Shown: positions 15,898-24,394 of the stretch, piece after piece
How the letters are laid out: every line of letters begins with the position of its first letter
Position numbering within the stretch: position 1 is the first letter of the stretch
Assembly: GCA_964393865.1 (NCBI GenBank)
Contig: CAYMUW010000010.1
Span: forward strand, 15,294 to 79,293
Direction of reading: 5' to 3'
DNA: 64,000 nucleotides
Origin: Suilimivivens sp964393865
Lineage (GTDB): Bacteria; Bacillota; Clostridia; Lachnospirales; Lachnospiraceae
The notes under the pieces: generated by a model
What the model saw: only the letters and a program-made list of their open reading frames with translations
The model's database searches: none
What the model was told of the DNA's origin: nothing
Program-made: the position numbers and the translations under genes

Positions 15898-18384
15898 ATG
15901 ATAACAAGGAAATTCTCTGAAATCAGAAAAGAAGACATTGAAACGGCAGGGGGTAAGGGCGCCAACCTGGGCGAAATGACGGCGGCAGGAATTCCCGTTC
16001 CGGAAGGCTTTGTGCTGACCAGTGAAGCTTATCAGGCTTTTTTAAAGGAAAATGGGTTGGAGGAATGGATACGGGAGGAGCTTACCGGAGTATCGGGAGA
16101 AGGGGAGCAGGCAGCCTCCAAGGTGCTTCATGCAGCCCGATGCATACGGAAGAAAATTTTGGAGGGAAAGCTGCCCGGGGAAGTTACAGGAGAGCTTTTG
16201 GAGAAATATCGTGAAATGGGAAGCCCCCGGGCAGCAGTCCGGTCCTCGGCTACGGCAGAGGATTTGGCAGATGCCAGCTTTGCAGGGCAGCAGGAGACCT
16301 ATCTAAATGTGTGCGGTGAGGAGGAACTGCTGCAGAAGGTAAAGGAATGCTACGCCTCACTCTGGGGGGATCGTGCAGCCGTTTACAGACAGAGGCAGGG
16401 GTATAACAACGATAAAGTGGGGCTTGCGGTTGTGGTACAGCAGATGGTGGAAAGCGATGCGGCGGGGGTGCTTTTTACGGTAAATCCCACCAACCAGAAA
16501 AAGGATGAAATACAAATCAATGCCTCCTACGGATTGGGGGAAGCGGTGGTGTCGGGCAAGGTGACGCCGGATGAATATATCTGCGACAGAAACGGAACTG
16601 TGGTAAGCAGCTTTTTGGGAAGCAAGGAAACGGAGATTGTCTATGACAGTCATGGAACCAGAGAGATTGGGGTTTCCGAAGAAAAAAGGAAGGCTCAGGT
16701 ATTGTCCCCGCAGGAGTTAAAAAGGCTGGTGGACATTGCTTTAAAGGTTGAGGAGCATTATAAGGCGCCTATGGACATCGAATGGGCGGTTAAGGACGGC
16801 AGTATCTATATCCTGCAGGCAAGAGCCATCACCACGTTAAGCGCGGACGACCAATATGAGGATGTTGAGATCGGCAAAGTCAGCAAGCGGATCAAGAGCC
16901 TTATGACTTTTATGCTGGAAAAGAATCCTTTTGCCTATTATCCCCTTGACTATGACCTGAGTATGATACTGGGGATTAAGAAGGAAGAGCTGCTTGCCGA
17001 GACCGGAATTAATATGGATATGGAAATGAAGATCAACGAAAAGGGCATCATGTATCTTCCCAGCGGTAAAATCGGCTTAAACAGCAGAATTTTCGGTATT
17101 AAGAAAACATTGAGGGAATGGCTTGACTGTAAGCAGAATGAAATCGACGGAAAAGCGAACCTTGAAGTAAATCAAAAGCGCATGGAGGAGCTGGAGGGCA
17201 TCTGTGTGGAGCAGTGCTCCCTGAAGGAATGCGGGGATTTGTTTCGAAAGCTTTATGCAGTAATGGAGGATAACGGCTATGCAAGATTTCGTTATGGAGT
17301 TTTTCCCTCCATGCTGGTGGGCAGAAAGCTGGGAAGAGTGATTAAAAAGTGTGACGAGACCTTATCCGCCTATGATCTTTTGGGAGATTTGGAGTATAAG
17401 ACAGCACAGATCAATAAGGATTTAGAGGAACTGGCCGGAAAATTCTTTGCAAGCAGCAGTCTGACAGAGGTTGTTCTGGATGGAAAAGGTTACGGGGAAA
17501 TAATAAGGACACATCCCGAAATAGAAGGGGATTTAAAGGATTTTCTTACAAGAAACGGTCATAAATCGGACTATAACTGTTACTGTCTGGTTGCAAAATC
17601 GTGGAATGAGGACAAAGACAGACTGCTTAAGGTGCTTCGTCCCATGGTGCTTGCCATGAGGGAAGGAACCGATTGGAATAAGGAGGAGAAGAATAAGGAA
17701 AAATATCTTACCCTGACCAGGCAGATGAAGGAGAAAACCGGCAGCAGCAGAGGGCAAAAGCTGGAGGAGCTGATTGCATTTTACCGTTTTGCGCATGTCT
17801 ACAGGGAGGCAACGCAGTATCTCTGGGAGGCGGCCTTTGAGCAGTGCAGAAGGGTTTACCGCAGGATACAGGAGCTTTTGGGGGCTGCGCTGGAGCAGCA
17901 GGAGGATTTGCTGTACCTGTTTTTTCAGGAGCTTATGACTGTTTGTGAAAAGGGAGATATCGATAAAGAACTGTATGACAAAATAGAGCTTCGCAGAAAG
18001 AACCGTCCTTTGGCGGAAAAAATCTGGGAGAAATCCCAGCTGACGGTATTAATAACCGGAGGAGACAGCCTTACGGGAATTGGCGGCAGTAGCGGAGAAG
18101 CGGCAGGAACGGTATGTATTGTCACAAGCCCCAACGAGTTTTACAAGCTGCAAAAGGGACAGGTGCTGGTGTGCAAATATACGGACCCTGAGTGGACGCC
18201 CTTATTTACCCTTGCGGCAGCGGTGGTTTCGGATACGGGAGGCTCCCTTTCCCATGCGGCAATTGTGGCAAGGGAGTACGGCATTCCCGCAGTGCTTGGA
18301 ACAGGCAGCGCCACAACGGTTTTAAAGGATGGTGACAGGGTTTTGGTAGATGGCGTAAAGGGAGAGGTCAGAAGGATTGGATAA
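15898..18384 (+). CDS. PEP-utilizing/ATP-grasp phosphotransferase with rifampin-phosphotransferase-like layout
   Basis: Enzyme of 828 residues. The N-terminal ATP-grasp domain of the PEP/pyruvate-binding type (about 1-315) has GGKGANLGEMTAAGIPVPEGF, AVRSSATAEDL, SFAGQQETYLNV and the end motif DIEWAVKDGSIYILQARAIT. A middle region of about 400 residues has no family signature that I know. The C-terminal phosphohistidine swivel domain (about 740-828) carries GGSLSHAAIVAREYGIPAV with catalytic His786. The protein ends right after this domain and lacks the PEP-binding TIM barrel, so it is not PEP synthase. Length and domain order match rifampin phosphotransferase (Rph), which phosphorylates a substrate held by the middle domain. 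The real substrate here is unknown. It overlaps a MATE transporter gene. Confidence 0.82.
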   Translation: MITRKFSEIRKEDIETAGGKGANLGEMTAAGIPVPEGFVLTSEAYQAFLKENGLEEWIREELTGVSGEGEQAASKVLHAARCIRKKILEGKLPGEVTGELLEKYREMGSPRAAVRSSATAEDLADASFAGQQETYLNVCGEEELLQKVKECYASLWGDRAAVYRQRQGYNNDKVGLAVVVQQMVESDAAGVLFTVNPTNQKKDEIQINASYGLGEAVVSGKVTPDEYICDRNGTVVSSFLGSKETEIVYDSHGTREIGVSEEKRKAQVLSPQELKRLVDIALKVEEHYKAPMDIEWAVKDGSIYILQARAITTLSADDQYEDVEIGKVSKRIKSLMTFMLEKNPFAYYPLDYDLSMILGIKKEELLAETGINMDMEMKINEKGIMYLPSGKIGLNSRIFGIKKTLREWLDCKQNEIDGKANLEVNQKRMEELEGICVEQCSLKECGDLFRKLYAVMEDNGYARFRYGVFPSMLVGRKLGRVIKKCDETLSAYDLLGDLEYKTAQINKDLEELAGKFFASSSLTEVVLDGKGYGEIIRTHPEIEGDLKDFLTRNGHKSDYNCYCLVAKSWNEDKDRLLKVLRPMVLAMREGTDWNKEEKNKEKYLTLTRQMKEKTGSSRGQKLEELIAFYRFAHVYREATQYLWEAAFEQCRRVYRRIQELLGAALEQQEDLLYLFFQELMTVCEKGDIDKELYDKIELRRKNRPLAEKIWEKSQLTVLITGGDSLTGIGGSSGEAAGTVCIVTSPNEFYKLQKGQVLVCKYTDPEWTPLFTLAAAVVSDTGGSLSHAAIVAREYGIPAVLGTGSATTVLKDGDRVLVDGVKGEVRRIG

Positions 18385-19726
18385 GGAATTACAGGAAAAG
18401 AGGTATACACAGCTTACAACAGAACCAATCGGAGGGCTGCTTTGTAAAATGGCGGTTCCCACCGTCATCGGGATGCTGGTAACCACGATTTACAGCATGA
18501 CCGATACCTTTTGGGTAAGCAGACTGCAGGATACGGTGCTGACAGCTGCGGTGGGAATTGCGTTTGCGTTTCTTTCCGTGATTCAGGCGGCAGGCTACCT
18601 GTTCGGGTATGGCTCCGGTAATTATATTGCAAGAATGCTGGGAAAGAAGGAAGAAAAGGAAGCCTCTCAGATGGCTGCAACAGCTTTCTTCCTGTCTGTG
18701 GCAGTGGGAATCATCATTATGATTGCGGGACTTTTTCAGATTCGTCCGCTGATCCGGCTGCTGGGAGGCGGAACCTCAGGCAGCATGATGGAAGCCTGCC
18801 GGGAATATCTGCGTATCATTTTGCTTGGAGTGCCCTTTTCTCTTGGAGGAACGACCCTTTATAATCAGCTACGGCTTCAGGGCAATGCAAGAGACGGAAT
18901 GAACGGTATGATGACCGGAATGCTGTTTAATATGGTGCTGGACCCGATTTTGATTGTGTGCTTTGGCATGGGGATTGGGGGAGCCGGATGGGCTACCTTT
19001 TGCGGGCAGGTGTGCAGCTTTGCGGTTTTGTGGGCGCTGACCTTTCAGCATGGCAATGTGCCGGTGTCTTACCGGAACATTCATATGGGAAAAAGGTATC
19101 TGTATGAAATATTTGCAGGAGGCGCACCGAATTTCGGAAGGCAGGGGATTTCCAGTCTGGCGGCGGTTCTGCTGAATTTGGCAGCAGGGTGTTTTGGAGA
19201 GCGCATGATTGCCGCATTTACCATAGCGGGGCGCATCAGTATGGTGGGATTTGCGGTTGTCATAGGCTTTGGTCAGGGCTTTCAGCCCATATGTGGATAT
19301 AATTACGGGGGCGGGCTTTATGACAGGGTCAAAAAGGCATTCCATATCTGCGTGCGGTTTTCCACTGTGTTTTTGATTGTTCTGGCAGCTTTGCTTTGGA
19401 TTTTTGCCAAAATACTTATGCAGTGCTTTACCAGACAGGAGGATGTAATTGCAGCGGGTGTGCAGATTTTGAGAAGCCAATGTATTTCTGCACCCTTTTT
19501 GGGGTACTATACCATGGTGGGAATGCTGCTGCAAAACATACGAAAATTCTTTCAGGCTACTCTGGTGACGACGGCCAGACAGGGAATTTTCTTTATTCCT
19601 TTTCTGTTGATTTTGTATTGGTGCCTTGGGGGATGGGGCGTGATTGTTGCCCGGCCTGCAGCCGACATCTGCGCTTTTCTTTTAACCATTCCTTTGGGAT
19701 GCAAAGCGCTTCGGGAGCTGTCATAG
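18377..19726 (+). CDS. MATE-family efflux transporter
   Basis: Polytopic membrane protein of 449 residues, about 12 helices in two homologous halves. The MATE pattern is visible: PIGGLLCKMAVPTVIGMLVTTIYSMTDTFWVSRL at the start, LRLQGNARDGMNGMMTGMLFNMVLDPILI in the middle, and GFGQGFQPICGYNYGG in the second half. Such proteins export cationic drugs or metabolites driven by Na+ or H+. The likely start is TTG 18377, overlapping the upstream stop by 8 bases with GGGAGAGG nine bases upstream; the next in-frame ATG is 18452. Tight coupling to the Rph-like enzyme suggests both act on the same or related compounds. Confidence 0.9.
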   Translation: MDKELQEKRYTQLTTEPIGGLLCKMAVPTVIGMLVTTIYSMTDTFWVSRLQDTVLTAAVGIAFAFLSVIQAAGYLFGYGSGNYIARMLGKKEEKEASQMAATAFFLSVAVGIIIMIAGLFQIRPLIRLLGGGTSGSMMEACREYLRIILLGVPFSLGGTTLYNQLRLQGNARDGMNGMMTGMLFNMVLDPILIVCFGMGIGGAGWATFCGQVCSFAVLWALTFQHGNVPVSYRNIHMGKRYLYEIFAGGAPNFGRQGISSLAAVLLNLAAGCFGERMIAAFTIAGRISMVGFAVVIGFGQGFQPICGYNYGGGLYDRVKKAFHICVRFSTVFLIVLAALLWIFAKILMQCFTRQEDVIAAGVQILRSQCISAPFLGYYTMVGMLLQNIRKFFQATLVTTARQGIFFIPFLLILYWCLGGWGVIVARPAADICAFLLTIPLGCKALRELS

Positions 19727-19810
19727 CCGCTATCAGGGAAGCAGTACCGTATCCGAGAAGAGCATGAGTGCTGAACTGCTGCAGGATAATAAAAATATGC
19801 GAAAATAACA

Positions 19811-19839
19811 TTGTCAAAAAAATATCAATGTGGTATGAT
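19811..19839 (+). promoter_or_regulatory. Promoter of the pantothenate/CoA operon
   Basis: The -35 TTGTCA (19811-19816) and -10 TATGAT (19834-19839) have a 17-base spacer. The ECF gene starts 50 bases after the -10. An imperfect dyad around TCTCGTATGAGA follows in the leader. Confidence 0.7.
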
Positions 19840-19888
19840 TACACCGTATTGTATCTCGTATGAGAATAATAACAGGAGGAAACGTACC

Positions 19889-20722
19889 ATGAAAAATGAA
19901 AAAACAAACGAACTTGTGCTGACCGCACTGTTCACCGCCATTATCGTCATAATGGCATTCACACCACTGGGATACATCCCGTTAGTTGTTATCAATGCAA
20001 CGATCATTCATATCCCGGTAATCTTAGGAGCACTATTTTTAGGACCGAAAAAAGGTGCATTTTTAGGATTTGTATTTGGTTTTACCAGCTTTCTCAACAA
20101 CACCTTCAAGGCAGCTACCGCTTCCGCATTTGTATTTTCGCCGGTTCTGGCGGCAAATGTGATTGGCGTATCAGGCATATTTAAGAGTCTGTATATCTGC
20201 TTTGTGCCAAGAATTTTGGTAGGGATTATTCCCTATTTTGTGTACATTTTAATTCGCAACTTATTAAAAGGCGAACAGAAAGTATGGCGTGTTGTGATTA
20301 ATGCGGTGGTATCGATTATCTTATTTATTTCCATCAGAGCATTTTTAATGAATTTAATAAAGAGTGATAACAGCGCAGTCATCGGAACCGTAGCCGGTCT
20401 TGTTGTGGGTATCGTATTGTTTATTGTTTTAACCATGACGGTACAAAAGAAAGCGTCAACAACCGTGGCTCTTGCCTATGCAGGCCTGACAGGCGCTTTT
20501 ACCAATACGTTGTTTGTTATGAGCGGCATTTATATCCTGTATAAGGATGCTTATGCCCAGGCCCTTGGCATTGCAGGCGATGCAGTAATCGATGTGATCT
20601 TAGGTGTTGTCAGCTTTAACGGTATTGTTGAGGCAGTGGTTGCGTCGATTTTGATAGCAGGTGTGGGCCTGGCTCTTACCCATGTAAAGCCTGTTAAGGA
20701 ATTAAGCAGGAAAGAGAAATAA
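19889..20722 (+). CDS. ECF transporter S component, probably for pantothenate
   Basis: Substrate-binding membrane subunit of an energy-coupling-factor vitamin transporter, 277 residues and about six helices. The N-terminus has the S-component pattern LTALFTAIIVIMAFTPLGYIPL followed by HIPVILGALFLGPKKGAFLGFVFG. It needs the shared EcfA/A'/T module, which is not in this window. The start at 19889 follows AACAGGAGGA; an ATG-independent extension to 19811 falls on the promoter. The next two genes convert pantothenate toward CoA (coaX, coaBC), so pantothenate (PanT type) is the best substrate guess. This is inference from context, not from binding residues. Confidence 0.8.
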   Translation: MKNEKTNELVLTALFTAIIVIMAFTPLGYIPLVVINATIIHIPVILGALFLGPKKGAFLGFVFGFTSFLNNTFKAATASAFVFSPVLAANVIGVSGIFKSLYICFVPRILVGIIPYFVYILIRNLLKGEQKVWRVVINAVVSIILFISIRAFLMNLIKSDNSAVIGTVAGLVVGIVLFIVLTMTVQKKASTTVALAYAGLTGAFTNTLFVMSGIYILYKDAYAQALGIAGDAVIDVILGVVSFNGIVEAVVASILIAGVGLALTHVKPVKELSRKEK

Positions 20723-20778
20723 TAGATATTCAGGGGAGCTTCACAGTAGGAGCGCCCGCGGGAAAGGCAGGAGCAGCA

Positions 20779-21555
20779 ATGATTTTAGCAGTAGATATCG
20801 GAAATACCAATATAGTAATCGGCTGTATTGAGCAGGAAAAGGTTTATTTTGTAGAAAGAGTTTCTACCGACATTTCCAAGACGGAGCTTGAATATGTGGT
20901 GCAGTTTAAGACGCTGCTTGAGCTTTATAAAATCAAGGTGAAGGAAATTACAGGGTGCATTATTGCATCCGTCGTACCGCCGCTGAACAATATAGTGAAA
21001 ACTGCCATGGAAAAGCTCCTGCGAATTTCTCCGTTGCTGGTTGGCCCGGGAGTAAAAACGGGACTGAATATTCTAATGGATAATCCGGGACAGGTGGGAT
21101 CGGATTTAATTGTTAATGCAGTGGCAGCGCTGAAATATTACGGTGCGCCCATCATTATTATTGATATGGGAACTGCCACAACCATTAGCGTAGTGGATGA
21201 AAAGAAAAATTATATCGGCGGCATGATTTTGCCCGGCGTTAAGGTGTCTTTGGAGTCGTTGGTAAATCGTACCTCCCAGCTGCCCAGAATCAGCTTGGAG
21301 GCTCCAAAGAAGATTATCGGCAAAAATACCATAGACTGTATGAAAAGCGGCATTGTCATGGGGCAGGCGGCCTGCATGGACGGCATGATTGAAAGGATAC
21401 GGGAGGAGCTTGGAGCCAAGGCGCCGGTGGTTGCAACCGGAGGTTTGGCAGGCTGTATTGTACCTTATTGCAAAAAGGAGATAATTTGTGATAATGAACT
21501 GACATTGAAGGGGCTTGATATTATTTACCGGAAAAACACAGAACCGGCGGTTTGA
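20779..21555 (+). CDS. coaX: Type III pantothenate kinase
   Basis: Phosphorylates pantothenate to 4'-phosphopantothenate, the first step of CoA synthesis. It has 258 residues with the ASKHA-fold motifs: DIGNTNIVIG (phosphate 1), GSDLIVNAVAA, IDMGTATTISVVD (phosphate 2) and VVATGGLAG (adenosine). It is preceded by an ECF S-component and followed by coaBC with a 36-base gap. Type III kinases are typical of Clostridia and are insensitive to CoA feedback. Confidence 0.96.
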   Translation: MILAVDIGNTNIVIGCIEQEKVYFVERVSTDISKTELEYVVQFKTLLELYKIKVKEITGCIIASVVPPLNNIVKTAMEKLLRISPLLVGPGVKTGLNILMDNPGQVGSDLIVNAVAALKYYGAPIIIIDMGTATTISVVDEKKNYIGGMILPGVKVSLESLVNRTSQLPRISLEAPKKIIGKNTIDCMKSGIVMGQAACMDGMIERIREELGAKAPVVATGGLAGCIVPYCKKEIICDNELTLKGLDIIYRKNTEPAV

Positions 21556-21591
21556 TGGTAATCATGATTGAAGTCAGGAAAGGAGAGCAGG

Positions 21592-22788
21592 ATGTTAGAA
21601 GGAAAACATATTGTACTTGGGGTAACAGGCAGTATTGCAGCGTATAAGATCGCCTCACTGGCCAGCATGTTAAAGAAACAGAAGGCGGATGTTACCGTGA
21701 TTATGACGCAGAATGCCACCAATTTTATTAATCCCATCACTTTTGAAACGTTGACCGGAAATAAATGTCTTGTGGATACCTTTGACCGAAACTTTCAATA
21801 TAGCGTAGAGCATGTGTCACTGGCAAAACAGACGGATGTGTTTATGATTGCACCGGCCTCTGCCAATGTGATTGCTAAGGCAGCTCATGGTTTAGCTGAC
21901 GATATGCTGACTACCACGCTGCTTGCCTGTGAGTGCCCTAAAATTATTGCGCCTGCCATGAATACCAGAATGTATCAAAACCCCATTGTGCAGGACAATA
22001 TGAAAGTACTGGAAAAGTACGGTATGGAGGTGATCACGCCTGCCACCGGATATCTGGCCTGCGGTGATACGGGAGAAGGGAAAATGCCCGAACCCGGGCT
22101 TTTATTGGAATACATTATCAAGGCGCTGCAGCCCAAGGATATGGCCGGGATGAATGTGCTGGTGACCGCCGGTCCTACCAGAGAAAAAATTGATCCTGTG
22201 CGCTATATCAGCAATCATTCCACGGGCAAAATGGGATACGCCATTGCCAGAGCGGCTATATTGCGGGGAGCGAATGTAACATTGGTTACCGGAAAGACGG
22301 ATATCGTACCGCCTATGGGCGTACATACGATAGAGATTGTATCTGCCGCAGATATGGCTCAGGCGGTAAAGCAGCGGGCCAAGGAGCAGGATATTATCAT
22401 CAAGGCGGCCGCTGTGGCGGACTATCGGCCTAAGAATACCGCCGATGAGAAGATGAAGAAAAAGGATGATGAGCTTACCATTGAGCTTGCCAAAACAGAG
22501 GATATTTTAGGCTATCTGGGTGCCCATAAGGAAGAAGGTCAATTCCTGTGCGGCTTTTCCATGGAAACGGAAAATATGATAGAAAATTCCCGTAAGAAGC
22601 TGGAAAAGAAAAATCTGGATTTGATTGTAGCCAATAATTTGAAGCAGCAGGGCGCCGGATTTGGCACTGATACCAATATAGTAACTTTACTGTCCAGGGA
22701 GGATACAATACAGCTTCCGATTATGAGTAAAGAGGAAGTGGCGGATCAGTTATTGAGCTATATTATGGAGCATAGGAGCGTCAATTGA
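21592..22788 (+). CDS. coaBC: Bifunctional phosphopantothenoylcysteine decarboxylase / phosphopantothenate-cysteine ligase
   Basis: Two CoA-pathway activities in 398 residues. The N-terminal FMN-dependent decarboxylase (CoaC, about 1-180) shows LGVTGSIAAYKIASL, a PAMNTRMYQNP substrate motif and the ACGDTGEGKMPEP flexible loop. The C-terminal ligase (CoaB, about 185-398) shows VLVTAGPTREKIDPVRYISN, HSTGKMGYAIA and AAAVADYRPK. The start at 21592 follows AAAGGAG; the open frame begins upstream at 21568. It completes conversion of pantothenate to phosphopantetheine together with coaX. Confidence 0.96.
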   Translation: MLEGKHIVLGVTGSIAAYKIASLASMLKKQKADVTVIMTQNATNFINPITFETLTGNKCLVDTFDRNFQYSVEHVSLAKQTDVFMIAPASANVIAKAAHGLADDMLTTTLLACECPKIIAPAMNTRMYQNPIVQDNMKVLEKYGMEVITPATGYLACGDTGEGKMPEPGLLLEYIIKALQPKDMAGMNVLVTAGPTREKIDPVRYISNHSTGKMGYAIARAAILRGANVTLVTGKTDIVPPMGVHTIEIVSAADMAQAVKQRAKEQDIIIKAAAVADYRPKNTADEKMKKKDDELTIELAKTEDILGYLGAHKEEGQFLCGFSMETENMIENSRKKLEKKNLDLIVANNLKQQGAGFGTDTNIVTLLSREDTIQLPIMSKEEVADQLLSYIMEHRSVN

Positions 22789-22822
22789 CAGGTATGCGTT
22801 ATCGGAAATTGAGGCAGCTGAA

Positions 22823-23452
22823 ATGAAGGAAGACCATAACGTAAAGGAAGCGCTGTTAAAGGCGGGCAGAGAAGAATTTTTGGATAAGGGCTTTGAAAGG
22901 GCATCTCTTAGAAAAATATGCGAAAAGGCAGGAGTCACTACCGGGGCGGTATACTTTTTCTTTGAGAATAAAGAAGACCTCTTTCATCAGATCGTGGCAG
23001 GAACAGTAAAACAGCTGAACAGTCTTGCAAAAGAGCTGACTGCGGAGGAATTTGAAGGCAGCGGTGCAAGCTCCGCTTCCGATCAAAAATTAATGGAATT
23101 TTTGTGGAATAACCGCAGGGAAGTGAAGATGCTTTTGGAGAAAGCGGAAGGAACAAGGTATGAAACGTTTAAAGATGATATTTTTTCTCAAATGGAAACA
23201 AATTTCTCGCTGTTCTTTCAAATGTATGGTAATTTAAAGGAAGATAAAAATCTGACCAGAGTTTTAGTGGAAATGAGGATGAGAGGCTATATGGAGCTGA
23301 TGTACGGAGGATATTCTCTGGAGGAGGTCTTAAGATTGTCGGAATTGATCGGATATTACGCAGACGGCGGTTTCCAAAGCTTATTGGAGAAATTAGCGAA
23401 AGTCCCGCAGGCAAAACAGAATAAAAAGCAAAACATCACAAGTGCTATCTAA
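22823..23452 (+). CDS. TetR-family transcriptional regulator
   Basis: Regulator of 209 residues. The N-terminal helix-turn-helix is EEFLDKGFERASLRKICEKAGVTTGAVYFFFENKEDLF. The C-terminal half is helical and ends in a basic tail. A weak ribosome binding site precedes the ATG. It lies 12 bases before a membrane-anchored methyltransferase gene that is truncated, so the regulator's original target operon may have been cut by the element that follows. Confidence 0.88.
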   Translation: MKEDHNVKEALLKAGREEFLDKGFERASLRKICEKAGVTTGAVYFFFENKEDLFHQIVAGTVKQLNSLAKELTAEEFEGSGASSASDQKLMEFLWNNRREVKMLLEKAEGTRYETFKDDIFSQMETNFSLFFQMYGNLKEDKNLTRVLVEMRMRGYMELMYGGYSLEEVLRLSELIGYYADGGFQSLLEKLAKVPQAKQNKKQNITSAI

Positions 23453-23464
23453 GGAGGTAGTATT

Positions 23465-23980
23465 ATGAGTGAAAACAACGAAGAAGTAAAAACAAATTAT
23501 GGAAACTGGGTTCCGGCGGCAGTTATGAAGATGTGCTTTGCGGCCACGGCAGTTCTGCTTGCGGCAGCGGTACTGGTTCTTGTGGTATTTGGCAACTATA
23601 TCGTGACAATTATTGTGGGAATTTTGTTTCTGGCAGTACTGGCGTACACACTTTATATGTGGCGGTGCAGGAATATTTTTGATTTTGAAAAGGGCGGTTT
23701 GATGGGAGAAATCCATGAGTATCTGGTGGAACATCTTAAATGGAACGGACAGGGAACCCTGCTTGATATCGGCTGCGGTGCCGGTGCGCTGACAATCCGC
23801 TGTGCCAAGAAGTTTACGAAGGCGCAGCTTGTAGGAATGGATTTCTGGGGATCGGCCTGGAGCTACGCAAAAGCGCAGTGTGAGCGAAATGCAAAGATAG
23901 AACAGGTGGATCACAGAATTTATTTGCACAGACACAGCTTTACGGAAATATGGAGGAATTGGACTTATTTACGGAATTAA
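23465..23980 (+). pseudogene. Class I SAM-dependent methyltransferase, 3'-truncated
   Basis: The open frame encodes two N-terminal membrane segments (about 15-35 and 38-60), a short linker and the first part of a class I methyltransferase: the SAM-binding loop LLDIGCGAGALTIRCAK (motif I) and the acidic end of strand 2 in LVGMDFW. Family resemblance stops after about residue 150 (NAKIEQVDHRI); the last 20 residues look unrelated. A complete catalytic domain would need about 100 more residues. AAGGAGG precedes the ATG. The break near 23920 coincides with the left border of the recombinase element, so a deletion or insertion probably removed the 3' part. Confidence 0.7.
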
Positions 23981-24065
23981 ATAAGAGAAACCTGAATGGG
24001 AAGGCAAAAATGGTAATTGGACAATCCACCCATCGCATATGGTAAAGATGAAAAGAGGTGGACAT

Positions 24066-24335
24066 ATGCTTCCCACAGCAGAAGAACTGCAAAGTATGAA
24101 GGCAGTTGATATCAGACAGGCAGACAGAAGTGTACTGAAGGATATCAGCGAAATTCAAATTGACCAAAACGAGCCGGTGGAGAGCCGGATGAAAAGCTAT
24201 CTGGAACAGGTTCAAAATCCCTTTTTGGTAAAGTCGGGAGAGTATATTTTAAAATTTCAATATGCTGACAGTGATAAGACGCTGGAGGACTGCATGATGG
24301 AGTATGTGTCCCAAAAGATCGGACTTAAATGTTAA
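24066..24335 (+). CDS. Small island-associated protein (DUF6870-like)
   Basis: Acidic protein of 89 residues with the pattern VDIRQADRSVLKDISEIQID, then a YLEQVQNPFLVKSGEYILKFQY segment and a C-terminal KTLEDCMMEYVSQK. I recall similar short proteins next to recombinases in Clostridial integrative elements (DUF6870 or a related family), but I cannot verify the family name. The start at 24066 has AGAGGTGG six bases upstream; the longer frame begins at 24039. It lies 59 bases before the first recombinase. Function unknown. Confidence 0.65.
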   Translation: MLPTAEELQSMKAVDIRQADRSVLKDISEIQIDQNEPVESRMKSYLEQVQNPFLVKSGEYILKFQYADSDKTLEDCMMEYVSQKIGLKC

Positions 24336-24365
24336 ATGAACTTTTCGACAATATATTCAGTTCAT
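24336..24365. promoter_or_regulatory. Inverted repeat ATGAACT-N16-AGTTCAT before the recombinases
   Basis: Perfect 7-bp arms at 24336-24342 and 24359-24365, separated by 16 AT-rich bases, overlap a -10-like TATAGT (24365-24370). It may be an operator controlling recombinase expression. No strong -35 was found. Confidence 0.35.
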
Positions 24366-24394
24366 ATAGTATTGAAAACATTTGGGGGAGAATT

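Noticed and set aside
15898..18384. Annotation as PEP synthase (ppsA)
   Set aside because: The C-terminal PEP-binding TIM barrel is absent and the phosphohistidine domain is at the very end, so the reaction of PEP synthase is not possible.
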